Below, piece by piece: positions 1 through 5,638 of a DNA stretch of 5,638 nt. Numbering within the stretch: position 1 is the first letter of the stretch; each line of letters opens with the position of its first letter. The DNA is from CAYXPG01 sp964564845 (GTDB taxonomy: Bacteria; Planctomycetota; Phycisphaerae; Sedimentisphaerales; Anaerobacaceae). Under the pieces are notes generated by a model, which was given only the letters and a program-made list of their open reading frames with translations, had not been told where the DNA came from and did not search any database. Location of the stretch: contig CAZMCN010000126.1 of assembly GCA_964564845.1 (NCBI GenBank), positions 1-5,638 of the forward strand. Direction: 5' to 3'. The position numbers and the translations under genes were made by a program.

Positions 1-222
1 CAAGTTTGGCCTGCAGTTTGGAAACCTTCTCCAGCAGCTTTTTAGATTGGCTGTCGTTACGCCCTTTTCCGGTCCTTTCGAAAAGCGCCGAGCCGTTCTC
101 GAAAAACTGGGATTAAGGCCGTGCTGGTCGCAAATGTCCGAAACAGGCACTTTTTCGACCAGATGCAGACGCAGAAGCCTGACTTTTTCCTCCGGTGAAA
201 ACTTTTTACGTTTGTTTGCCAT
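1..222 (-). pseudogene. IS3-type transposase OrfA (HTH protein), 5' part, frameshifted
   Basis: This is the N-terminal part of the small helix-turn-helix protein (HTH_Tnp_1 type) that IS3-family elements make to recognise their ends. It starts with ATG at 222, and AGGA lies 8 nt upstream (231-234). Residues 1-38 read MANKRKKFSPEEKVRLLRLH and then VSDICDQHGLNP, typical of the family. At about 107-111 the frame changes. From 109 leftwards another frame gives QFFENGSALFERTGKGR followed by a lysine/leucine-rich helix, open to the window edge. The expected link between these halves (TVFYRWQK-like, containing the recognition-helix tryptophan) is missing, so roughly 20-25 nt have been lost with a net frameshift. 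This is not the programmed frameshift of IS3 elements, which lies near the end of orfA. The gene continues past the left edge. Family assignment is confident; loss of function is inferred. Confidence 0.8.
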
Positions 223-275
223 TGTCCATTTCCTTTCTTTGATTTACATACTAACTCAAATTCAGGAAATGTCCA
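1..275 (-). mobile_element. Insertion sequence, partial: orfA-proximal end
   Basis: The broken transposase gene and its leader form the left end of an IS3-like element read on the minus strand; the rest lies beyond the window. The outer end is placed at about 275. There the minus strand would begin TGGACATTTCC, fitting the TG...CA ends common in this family. It leaves a leader of about 53 nt before orfA, a normal length. Rhs coding sequence is recognisable a few bases further right, which limits the end to roughly 275-292. The other terminal repeat and the target duplication cannot be seen, so the exact end is a guess. Confidence 0.5.
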
Positions 276-276
276 A

Positions 277-429
277 TTCCGACTGAAGCATTACAGAGGC
301 ACGACAATCAAAGACGCTTCTGATAATGTATTGACTGAATCTGCGGTAGGGAATCCATACGGATTCACCGGCCAAAGAGTCAAGAATACGCTACACCCAA
401 TACGCAATACAAACCAAATTCCTGTCTAA
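277..429 (+). pseudogene. Rhs/YD-repeat core protein fragment
   Basis: A short plus-strand frame reads GTTIKDASDNVLTESAVG followed by NPYGFTGQRV. This matches the end of the Rhs repeat-associated core, where planctomycete and other Rhs/YD-repeat proteins have (I/V)GNPYxFTGRRxD before a conserved ETGLYYYRARYY stretch. Rhs proteins are large surface or secreted shells that carry variable C-terminal toxins or adhesins. Here only about 30 residues are recognisable (about 292-381). Upstream the frame runs into the insertion sequence. Downstream, right after the arginine-valine, it enters unrelated repeat-like sequence and stops at TAA 427-429. No start codon or ribosome site belongs to it. It is a remnant and encodes no functional protein by itself. 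The short length limits certainty, but the motif is highly characteristic. Confidence 0.7.
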
Positions 430-633
430 AAATTATAAATTCTCTGCGTTGCTCTCCGTAAGTCCGCAGGATGCCTTACGACAGGGACGCCTTACGGCGG
501 AGTCCCAAGGACTGCGGCTTCCTTTTATTCGTGTTATCCGTGTTCACTTGTGCCATAGGTATTCGCGGCTACATCCTTCTTTTTAATTTCTGCTCTGTAG
601 TTTTGCATTTTGATTTTTGATATTTTATTTTTA
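382..633. other. Gene-free spacer with degraded short repeats
   Basis: I see no gene here on either strand. The stretch is patchy in composition. It starts with iterated TACGC-type words (385-410) and continues with a GC-richer block full of small direct and inverted repeats (about 441-520). A phrase with TTCGTGTTATCCGTGTTC (about 527-545) follows, then a T-rich tract (about 575-633). The wording resembles dispersed intergenic filler that I recall from planctomycete genomes. This resemblance is from memory and was not tested. Confidence 0.5.
456..517. repeat. Cluster of short direct and inverted repeats
   Basis: Two near-identical 11-mers, GATGCCTTACG (470-480) and GACGCCTTACG (486-496), lie 16 bp apart. 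CCGTAAG (456-462) is inverted at 491-497, CCGCAG (464-469) is inverted at 512-517, and AGTCC/GGACT (501-513) forms a small hairpin with a 3-nt loop. The two longer inverted pairs interleave and are not nested, so they cannot form one simple stem. The block could be a decayed dispersed repeat or a small structured RNA; the former is more likely. Confidence 0.4.
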
Positions 634-661
634 TTGTAAGCCGATAGTGCCGAAATATAAT
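634..661 (+). promoter_or_regulatory. Candidate sigma70-type promoter for the beta-mannosidase gene
   Basis: A perfect -10 box TATAAT (656-661) lies 16 nt downstream of TTGTAA (634-639), which matches 4 of 6 bases of the -35 consensus. Transcription would start near 668 and give a leader of about 200 nt before the ATG at 870. The surrounding sequence is AT-rich, so a chance match is possible, but no other promoter of this quality is seen before the gene. Confidence 0.45.
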
Positions 662-672
662 TGGTTTAGTTA

Positions 673-710
673 CTCAAACTGACCGTTTTTTCGAAACGGG
701 TCAGTTTGAG
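673..710. repeat. Strong inverted repeat / stem-loop in the mannosidase leader
   Basis: CTCAAACTGACCGTTT (673-688) pairs with AAACGGGTCAGTTTGAG (694-710) around a 5-nt loop. This is a 16-bp stem with a single bulged G. It begins about 5 nt after the predicted transcription start, so it would sit at the very 5' end of the mRNA. No run of T follows on the plus strand, so it is not a standard rho-independent terminator in that direction. It could stabilise the message, act as a DNA operator, or be the end of a small mobile repeat. Confidence 0.6.
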
Positions 711-711
711 C

Positions 712-739
712 GTCGTTCGTCGCTCGTATTTCGTATCTG
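712..739. repeat. Four degenerate 7-bp tandem units
   Basis: GTCGTTC, GTCGCTC, GTATTTC and GTATCTG follow each other without gaps. They share the pattern GT(C/A)(G/T)(T/C)T(C/G) with one exception. Heptamer runs of this CGTATTTCGTATC type resemble low-complexity intergenic repeats I associate with planctomycete genomes. No function is evident. Confidence 0.45.
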
Positions 740-743
740 GTTC

Positions 744-767
744 GTTGAAGCCGACTACGTCGGCAAC
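744..767. repeat. Short GC-rich stem-loop
   Basis: GCCGAC (750-755) pairs perfectly with GTCGGC (759-764) around a TAC loop. GTT (744-746) can extend the stem with AAC (765-767) across a small bulge. It is followed by a T-rich stretch (about 769-786), but not an uninterrupted T run. It could therefore be a weak terminator or attenuator in the leader, or simply part of the repeat-rich spacer. Confidence 0.4.
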
Positions 768-818
768 TATTTTAACTTTTTCTTTTACAATGACTTATAT
801 AACGTCTTTCCAGTCAAC

Positions 819-829
819 CGGTCAGTTTG
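819..829 (+). repeat. Third copy of the CGGTCAGTTTG word
   Basis: CGGTCAGTTTG here is an exact inverted copy of CAAACTGACCG at 675-685. It also matches 10 bases of the hairpin's right arm (GGTCAGTTTG, 699-708). Together with the left arm it bounds a segment of about 155 bp (675-829) by 11-bp inverted repeats. It lies about 40 nt before the gene start. It may be a regulator-binding site or the end of a small miniature element. Confidence 0.5.
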
Positions 830-856
830 TGTTAGTTATATTTATTCGACCAAAAT

Positions 857-860
857 GGAG
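857..860 (+). promoter_or_regulatory. Shine-Dalgarno GGAG that sets the mannosidase start at 870
   Basis: GGAG lies 9 nt before the ATG at 870. The alternative in-frame ATG at 855 overlaps this GGAG and has no ribosome-binding site of its own, so 870 is preferred. Confidence 0.6.
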
Positions 861-869
861 CAATTTTCT

Positions 870-3389
870 ATGCCCTACACAACGCTGGAGCTGACAGGAA
901 AATGGGAATTTAAGGAGTATCCGCTTTCGGCACGCAGAATGCGCGACCTGGATTCGGCCGGCTGGCAGCAAACATCCGTCCCCTGCTCAATCTTTAACTC
1001 CCTCATAAACGCCGGAACAATCAGTACCAAAGACATAAATACCCGTCCTGAAAACTTCACATTTGTAAGTGAAAAACCCTGGATATACAAGAAAACCTTT
1101 AATGTACCCGAAGAAATACTCAACTGCGACCGTGTTGAACTGGTTTTTGACGGACTCGACACCATAACAAGCATCTGGCTAAACAACAAACTCATCGGCA
1201 AAACAAATAATATGTTTATCCCATTTCGATTCGATGTAACAAAGCTGCTAAAGCCGAAAGAAAATTCCCTACTGGTCAAATTCGAACCTCCTCTCCCATA
1301 CGCAAAAAAGCTGATGAGCCGATACACATCCTTTAGTGAATCCGATTTCACCAACCCTTATCGTGTTTATATAAGAAAAGCCCAGTACCAGTTCGGCTGG
1401 GACTTCTGTCCCTCACTGCCAGGTTGTGGAATTTGGCGTCCCGTCAGCCTGCAAGGCACTAAAAAAGCCGCTCTTGATGACCTGCACATTCGAACAATAA
1501 ACTGCAATCACAAATTCGCAGACATTAAAATTACCCTGAACATCAACGCAATCTCAAGGGAAGAATTTCGCTGCAGATTGATTTTAACCGGAGACGATAG
1601 AAACAATGAGCAATGCCTGACTTTTGAGCCCGGTGAACTTTCGCAATCAACGGTTATACACATTAAAAACCCCCTGCTTTGGTTTCCGGCCGGCTACGGC
1701 GCTCAAAACCTTTACCAACTCGAGATTCAATTGCTCAGTAACGATGAAATCATTGACCACACAAAAAAGCAATTTGGGATAAGAACTGTAAAGCTAAATC
1801 TCGCACCCGACGAACACGGCAATAACTTCCGCTTCGAAGTAAACGGCCAACCTGTTTTCGCAAGGGGCGCAAACTGGATACCGGCCTCGATTTTTGCCGG
1901 CTCAACAGCAGCCGACGATTATCAAAAACTTCTTCACGCCGCCGCAAACGCCAATATGAATATGCTTCGTATATGGGGTGGTGGATATTATGAAGCAGAT
2001 GAATTCTACCGGCTTTGCGACCGGCTCGGCATTATGGTCTGGCAGGATTTTATGTTCGCCTGCGCATACTACCCGGACCGAAAGTGGTTCGCTGAAGAAA
2101 TAAAAAACGAAGCCACTGAAATTATAAAGCGCCTCCGCAATCATCCCTGTCTTGTTTTATGGTGTGGAAATAATGAAATAGACTGGATGCACACCGCCGG
2201 GAAACTCGGCAAAAGCAAAAAATTTTACGGCAAAGCAATTTATCACCAACTTCTGCCAAAGCTTGTGGCAGAACTGGACCCTGACACCGGTTATATCCCA
2301 ACAACGCCCTTCTCTGCCGCCCAAAAACAAAACGACCCAAATTCCGGAACGATTCACCAATGGAGCGTTTGGTCCGGCAATCAGCCAATTCGACAATACC
2401 AATGTCAGCCTGAAGACGTCCCGCGTTTTGTCACTGAATTCGGTTTACAATCACTGCCAAATATGGAAACCGTCAAAAACTTTTGTCCTCAAAGACATCT
2501 GCGCATCGGCAGCAGATTAGTAGAACAGCACAACTATCAATTAGACGGCAACAGCCGATTATACCGTTACGTGGGCGATTTATTCGGCAGCGCCGAAAAT
2601 CTTGAGCAATTCGCATATCTATCACAAATCACACAGGCACGTGCAGTCAAAACATACGTCGAACACCTAAGGGCACACAATTACAAAAACAACGGCGTAT
2701 TATTCTGGCAACTCAACGATTGCTGCCCCGCAATAAGCTGGTCGGCACTCGACTATAATAAAGAACCAAAGGCACTTTACTATTATGCAAAACGATTTTT
2801 CTCAAACGTGTTGATTGCTGTCGCCCCTCAATTAGGCAAACACCAAGCCAAATCGCCGAAAAAACTACTCTCACTCAGTGTCATCGCAATAAACGACGGC
2901 CCTGAGCCCTTAACTGCCACGCTGAATTGCCGACTTATCGATTTATTCGGCTGTACACTCGACCAGGTTGCTTTTCCTGTCGTGATTGCACCCTTCAGTA
3001 CGTCGGCTGCGATGAAACTTCCCAAAGCGCTTACCTACCCCCCGGAGCCACAAAAATCCGCTTTACATCTGCTGATGGAAAAGGACGGTAAAAAAATCTC
3101 TGAAAACCTGCTCTTTTACCTGCCGGACAAATACATCGATTGGCCAAATGTAAAAATTGAAACGGATTTTGTCCCATTAACAAAGAAAAAATGCAGGCTC
3201 ACACTAAAATCAAACGCCATAGCAAAGGATGTGCAAATCAAAACCCCTTCACCGGCCCGCTTCAGTAACAATTTTATCGACTTGCTCCCCCCGCAGCAAT
3301 GCGTAATAACTATCGACTTCGCACAAATGCCCTCTTCAGTTCAATCACTAACAACCCTGCGCTCAATTAGACCGGCTCGCCGCGACTAA
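870..3389 (+). CDS. Beta-mannosidase, glycoside hydrolase family 2
   Basis: This exo-enzyme (EC 3.2.1.25) releases mannose from the non-reducing end of beta-mannosides, for example mannan or N-glycan oligosaccharides. At 839 aa it has the usual family length. It has the family order: N-terminal jelly-roll (GKW at 10-12 to about 195), Ig-like domain (about 200-305), TIM barrel (about 310-645) and C-terminal beta domains. Diagnostic barrel motifs are LRIWGGGYYE (366-375), VWQDFMFACAYYP (390-402), WCGNNE with acid/base Glu436, the HQWSVWSG substrate loop (496-503), TEFG with nucleophile Glu523, and FWQLNDCCP...SWSALDY (612-629). There is no signal peptide or membrane segment, so it is probably cytoplasmic and acts on imported oligosaccharides. 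The loop usually read GWDWGPR is GWDFCPS (176-182). It appears monocistronic. A second ATG at 855 would add five residues but lacks a ribosome site. The family call is very secure; the natural substrate is unknown. Confidence 0.95.
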   Translation: MPYTTLELTGKWEFKEYPLSARRMRDLDSAGWQQTSVPCSIFNSLINAGTISTKDINTRPENFTFVSEKPWIYKKTFNVPEEILNCDRVELVFDGLDTITSIWLNNKLIGKTNNMFIPFRFDVTKLLKPKENSLLVKFEPPLPYAKKLMSRYTSFSESDFTNPYRVYIRKAQYQFGWDFCPSLPGCGIWRPVSLQGTKKAALDDLHIRTINCNHKFADIKITLNINAISREEFRCRLILTGDDRNNEQCLTFEPGELSQSTVIHIKNPLLWFPAGYGAQNLYQLEIQLLSNDEIIDHTKKQFGIRTVKLNLAPDEHGNNFRFEVNGQPVFARGANWIPASIFAGSTAADDYQKLLHAAANANMNMLRIWGGGYYEADEFYRLCDRLGIMVWQDFMFACAYYPDRKWFAEEIKNEATEIIKRLRNHPCLVLWCGNNEIDWMHTAGKLGKSKKFYGKAIYHQLLPKLVAELDPDTGYIPTTPFSAAQKQNDPNSGTIHQWSVWSGNQPIRQYQCQPEDVPRFVTEFGLQSLPNMETVKNFCPQRHLRIGSRLVEQHNYQLDGNSRLYRYVGDLFGSAENLEQFAYLSQITQARAVKTYVEHLRAHNYKNNGVLFWQLNDCCPAISWSALDYNKEPKALYYYAKRFFSNVLIAVAPQLGKHQAKSPKKLLSLSVIAINDGPEPLTATLNCRLIDLFGCTLDQVAFPVVIAPFSTSAAMKLPKALTYPPEPQKSALHLLMEKDGKKISENLLFYLPDKYIDWPNVKIETDFVPLTKKKCRLTLKSNAIAKDVQIKTPSPARFSNNFIDLLPPQQCVITIDFAQMPSSVQSLTTLRSIRPARRD

Positions 3390-3402
3390 TAAAACTTGAA
3401 GG

Positions 3403-5475
3403 TTAAAAGCCGTCCCTCAACTCATCCCTAAATAATGCCTCCCACGAACCTACCTCCTGCCGAGTATCCCACATCGGCATCGTACTCATATACCCACCGG
3501 GCCTGCTGCCCCACGGACGTAGAGGTTGTTTCGGCTCTCTTGCCAGCTTCTTGATTTCCACAAACTTAGCCAGCAATTTCTTGTCCCAAAACCTGGTTGT
3601 AACCGGCAGGTGTTCAATATTCATACCATCAAAGCTGTAAAGCATATCATAATAACGTCTTTCTCTAAGCTTCGTCCCTCCACCGGCCCAATCATTCACA
3701 CGTGTAACATCCACCACAACCGCCCCTGTAGAATAATCAATCTCATCGGGCGTTGTAACATCTTCTTGACTTAGGCCTGTCTCATTCTTTCCCTTCTCAA
3801 CATCAACTCTAACTCTCTTGCCTATAACTTCACCCTTCTTGACCGCAAACTTCTCGCTATACCAATACCCCAATGCATACTTGTGAACTTCCACATCCAC
3901 AGTCTCGCTCGTTTCTTTGATACCAATCGGGAAAAAGTATAACCTTTTGGGCACTTCTACAATATCATCCGCATAAGCAAAATCACTCCACAAAATCGCT
4001 TTGTTTTTCAGGTGTTTATCCTCCTGGACAAGCCTGTTCGTCCCTGCTACCGGGTTAAACACTCCCAGCCTTATCCTGTATCGGTAGCAGTTGTCCGGTC
4101 GAACCATATCATCGTGTGCCCAGAACACCAATGGCTCACTCATCTTTGCCAAATCAGTATCCGGGTTAATTAAAAGCCCCTCATAGTTGACATAAACCTC
4201 ATTAATCTTACTTGCAGCATCTCTGCCACTGGGCAACATCATCTCAGGCGCTATGACTTCACCCGTACGCTCAAGTGCCTTGAGCTCTCTGCGAGTAAGA
4301 CGTCGGGGCCTCTCGAGGCCCGTCTCTGTCTCTGCTGCCTCACGGTCGCCAAGTCGCGCAAGTCGCTCTTCTCTTCTTTTTTTCCTCAACTCCCGGCTCG
4401 CAGACATCTCAGAAGTAACCTCCGACCCAAGGTCACCGGCTGCTGCTATCCCAAAAGGATCCTGGCTGCTGCTAAGTGGGGAACCAAGAGTATCGCTAGC
4501 TTTGCTGCGACGCTCCGCAATAGCCGCCTTACGCTCACGCTCTTTCTCACGCTTCTCCGCATCCCTCGCTAAACGCTTCTCCTGAACCTTTGCCTCTTCT
4601 TGATATTTCTTGTAATCTTTATGTAATGACGGGGGAAACCATTCATCCTCCGCAGAAGCAATCATATATCCCTGCGGCTGCAGCAGGTTCGCCCGCAACA
4701 TAGGATTATTATATTGAAGCGTACGAATCTCTATCCCACCACGCGGCAGTTTATCAACATCCTCTATAATCTTTAACATACTCTTGTAACCGTCTATCCT
4801 CGTGCGAGGAACTCTCTGCCAATCACTCCATCTGCCGTCGGAAAGCAGCTCTTGTCTTTGAAGTTCTACAGCCGCAAAAACCGGATACGCAAGGCACGGG
4901 TCTCGCCACTCTTTCTCGAGGTATTGGCCCGTAAAACTTTCTCGAAACCGCTCATACAATTCAGCTACATCAATCCTGCCTTCAACCGTTACAAAGTCAA
5001 GGTCGTTCGGCTCACTATTAGACTGGTCATAGCGGACTTGACCTCTAACCTCTTCAATAGGCGCATAAACCACCGCACGGATGTGTTCGACCGAAACATC
5101 ATTAATTCCACAAATCACCGGAATACGGTATTCCCTTTCATCATCAAGAAGTGTTCTGCCTTCGCCGGGGACGGGCAGAACAAGACCGGTATCAACCTTT
5201 ACGGCAGAATCAAATAAAGCAGCAATACCATTAAACCTTCCTCCATAGGGCTCCACCTCAACGCTCTTTTGGTGCAGCTTGTCCTCCAAATCTTCCGCCT
5301 GCCTGCTTATGTACATATCAATCTTACCGGTGCCAATCTTCGTATTGTCGAAACTGACATAATTAGGGCTAAAAAGCACCCGAGTAAGAAGAAGCCACAT
5401 GCAAACCACTCCAATAATAGCAAAAACTATCTCTTCAATATGTTCTTCAAAAAAAACGCCGCCTCTCTTAAACAT
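3403..5475 (-). CDS. Hypothetical protein with N-terminal membrane anchor and charged linker
   Basis: I do not recognise the family. The 690-aa product has a short N-terminus, one hydrophobic helix (about 16-34, core FAIIGVVCMWLLL) and then a long soluble part, probably outside the cytoplasmic membrane. Residues about 75-280 are beta-rich. A very charged Lys/Arg/Glu stretch follows (about 287-325, likely helical or coiled), then a Ser/Gly-rich piece and an Arg-rich region (360-405). A second beta-rich segment (about 425-640) contains CYRYRIRLGVFNP (463-475). The C-terminus is rich in Pro, Gly and Trp. No enzyme motif or lipoprotein box is seen. The ATG at 5475 is preferred because GAGG lies 6 nt upstream; TTG at 5481 would add two residues but abuts it. 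The gene follows another by 44 bp, so co-transcription is likely. The single anchor and beta-rich ectodomain would suit an envelope assembly component, for example pilus- or secretion-like, but this is only inference. Confidence 0.85.
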   Translation of the reverse strand: MFKRGGVFFEEHIEEIVFAIIGVVCMWLLLTRVLFSPNYVSFDNTKIGTGKIDMYISRQAEDLEDKLHQKSVEVEPYGGRFNGIAALFDSAVKVDTGLVLPVPGEGRTLLDDEREYRIPVICGINDVSVEHIRAVVYAPIEEVRGQVRYDQSNSEPNDLDFVTVEGRIDVAELYERFRESFTGQYLEKEWRDPCLAYPVFAAVELQRQELLSDGRWSDWQRVPRTRIDGYKSMLKIIEDVDKLPRGGIEIRTLQYNNPMLRANLLQPQGYMIASAEDEWFPPSLHKDYKKYQEEAKVQEKRLARDAEKREKERERKAAIAERRSKASDTLGSPLSSSQDPFGIAAAGDLGSEVTSEMSASRELRKKRREERLARLGDREAAETETGLERPRRLTRRELKALERTGEVIAPEMMLPSGRDAASKINEVYVNYEGLLINPDTDLAKMSEPLVFWAHDDMVRPDNCYRYRIRLGVFNPVAGTNRLVQEDKHLKNKAILWSDFAYADDIVEVPKRLYFFPIGIKETSETVDVEVHKYALGYWYSEKFAVKKGEVIGKRVRVDVEKGKNETGLSQEDVTTPDEIDYSTGAVVVDVTRVNDWAGGGTKLRERRYYDMLYSFDGMNIEHLPVTTRFWDKKLLAKFVEIKKLAREPKQPLRPWGSRPGGYMSTMPMWDTRQEVGSWEALFRDELRDGF

Positions 5476-5481
5476 TTGCAA

Positions 5482-5485
5482 CCTC
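5482..5485 (-). promoter_or_regulatory. Shine-Dalgarno GAGG for the anchored protein gene
   Basis: On the minus strand GAGG is followed by TTGCAA and then ATG (5475), a 6-nt spacing. It sits directly against the alternative TTG codon at 5481, which is therefore unlikely to be the start. Confidence 0.55.
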
Positions 5486-5519
5486 GCAAAAAATTTTCGT
5501 CCTTATTTATTATTTTCTC

Positions 5520-5638
5520 TCAAAAAGGCATCCCCATTGTATCAGCCTGTTTTACAGACTCCTTTTTTACCGATTCGGGCTTAATCTCCTCGTATCCGTT
5601 TTTGTTAAAGATATACTCACAAATCAAATCCAGTCTTA
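5520..5638 (-). CDS. C-terminal end of an upstream gene, function unknown (partial)
   Basis: One minus-strand frame is open from the right edge to TGA (5522-5520). It gives the last 38 residues of a protein: RLDLICEYIF, then NKNGYEEIKPE, a Lys/Glu/Val-rich tail and the end MGMPF. The start lies outside the window. An amphipathic strand followed by a short polar tail is all that can be seen. A terminal strand of this kind would suit PilO/GspM-like or Amuc_1100-like pilus-associated proteins, but so short a piece cannot establish it. Evidence that it is real: it is the only long open minus frame here, it ends 44 bp before a gene with a good ribosome site, and the composition is protein-like. 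It probably shares an operon with the anchored protein downstream. Confidence 0.6.
   Translation of the reverse strand, partial: RLDLICEYIFNKNGYEEIKPESVKKESVKQADTMGMPF

Noticed and set aside
47..286. Plus-strand open frame of 79 codons
   Set aside because: It is antisense to the well-supported transposase frame and crosses the IS end. It has no family resemblance.
673..710. Rho-independent terminator
   Set aside because: The stem is strong, but no T run follows on the plus strand and none of useful length lies on the minus side. It also sits downstream of a promoter-like site and not at a gene end.
712..739. CRISPR-like array
   Set aside because: The units are only 7 bp, degenerate and without spacers.
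855..869. Earlier ATG for the mannosidase
   Set aside because: It has no Shine-Dalgarno sequence upstream, and it overlaps the GGAG that is well placed for the ATG at 870.
287..869. tRNA, riboswitch or other known structured RNA
   Set aside because: I found no cloverleaf or recognisable riboswitch core. The hairpins are isolated stems.
706..894. Plus-strand open frame of 62 codons before the mannosidase gene
   Set aside because: It runs through the heptamer repeats and hairpin, has no ribosome-binding site, has a low-complexity product and overlaps the real start of the next gene.
4253..4585. Plus-strand open frame of 110 codons rich in Ser and Arg
   Set aside because: It is the reverse strand of the Arg/Glu/Lys-rich linker of the anchored protein; its composition is explained by that.

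Overview
The window looks like a chromosomal segment from a Planctomycetota-type bacterium, probably Phycisphaerae-like and moderately AT-rich. This rests on three things: the character of the large anchored protein, an Rhs remnant whose wording resembles planctomycete Rhs proteins, and the style of the short intergenic repeats. It is an inference from memory of such genomes; no marker gene is present.

Left part (1 to about 430): the start of an IS3-type insertion sequence points off the left edge. Its orfA transposase gene, on the minus strand, carries a small internal deletion and frameshift. The element abuts a short plus-strand fragment of an Rhs/YD-repeat core (key motif NPYGFTGQR). The fragment breaks off just after this motif, so the region reads as a broken Rhs gene with a broken IS beside or inside it.

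Middle (about 382 to 869): there is no gene. The stretch holds degraded short repeats, a good sigma70-like promoter candidate (-10 TATAAT), a strong 16-bp-arm hairpin just downstream, heptamer repeats, a second hairpin, and a third copy of the GGTCAGTTTG word found in the first hairpin. This is the probable leader of the next gene.

Gene 870-3389 (+) is a complete GH2 beta-mannosidase of 839 aa. Both catalytic glutamates are present and there is no signal peptide, so it probably trims mannose from imported manno-oligosaccharides in the cytoplasm. It has no carbohydrate-related neighbour in the window.

Right part (3403 to the end, minus strand): a complete 690-aa protein of unknown function has one N-terminal membrane anchor, two beta-rich segments and a highly charged linker. 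It lies 44 bp downstream of the C-terminal end of another gene, in the same direction, so the two probably form an operon. They may belong to an envelope or pilus-like assembly, but this is weakly supported. This pair and the mannosidase gene converge, with only 13 bp between stop codons. I see no clear new defence or mobile system. The least explained items are the 690-aa protein with its upstream partner and the repeated GGTCAGTTTG elements in the leader.
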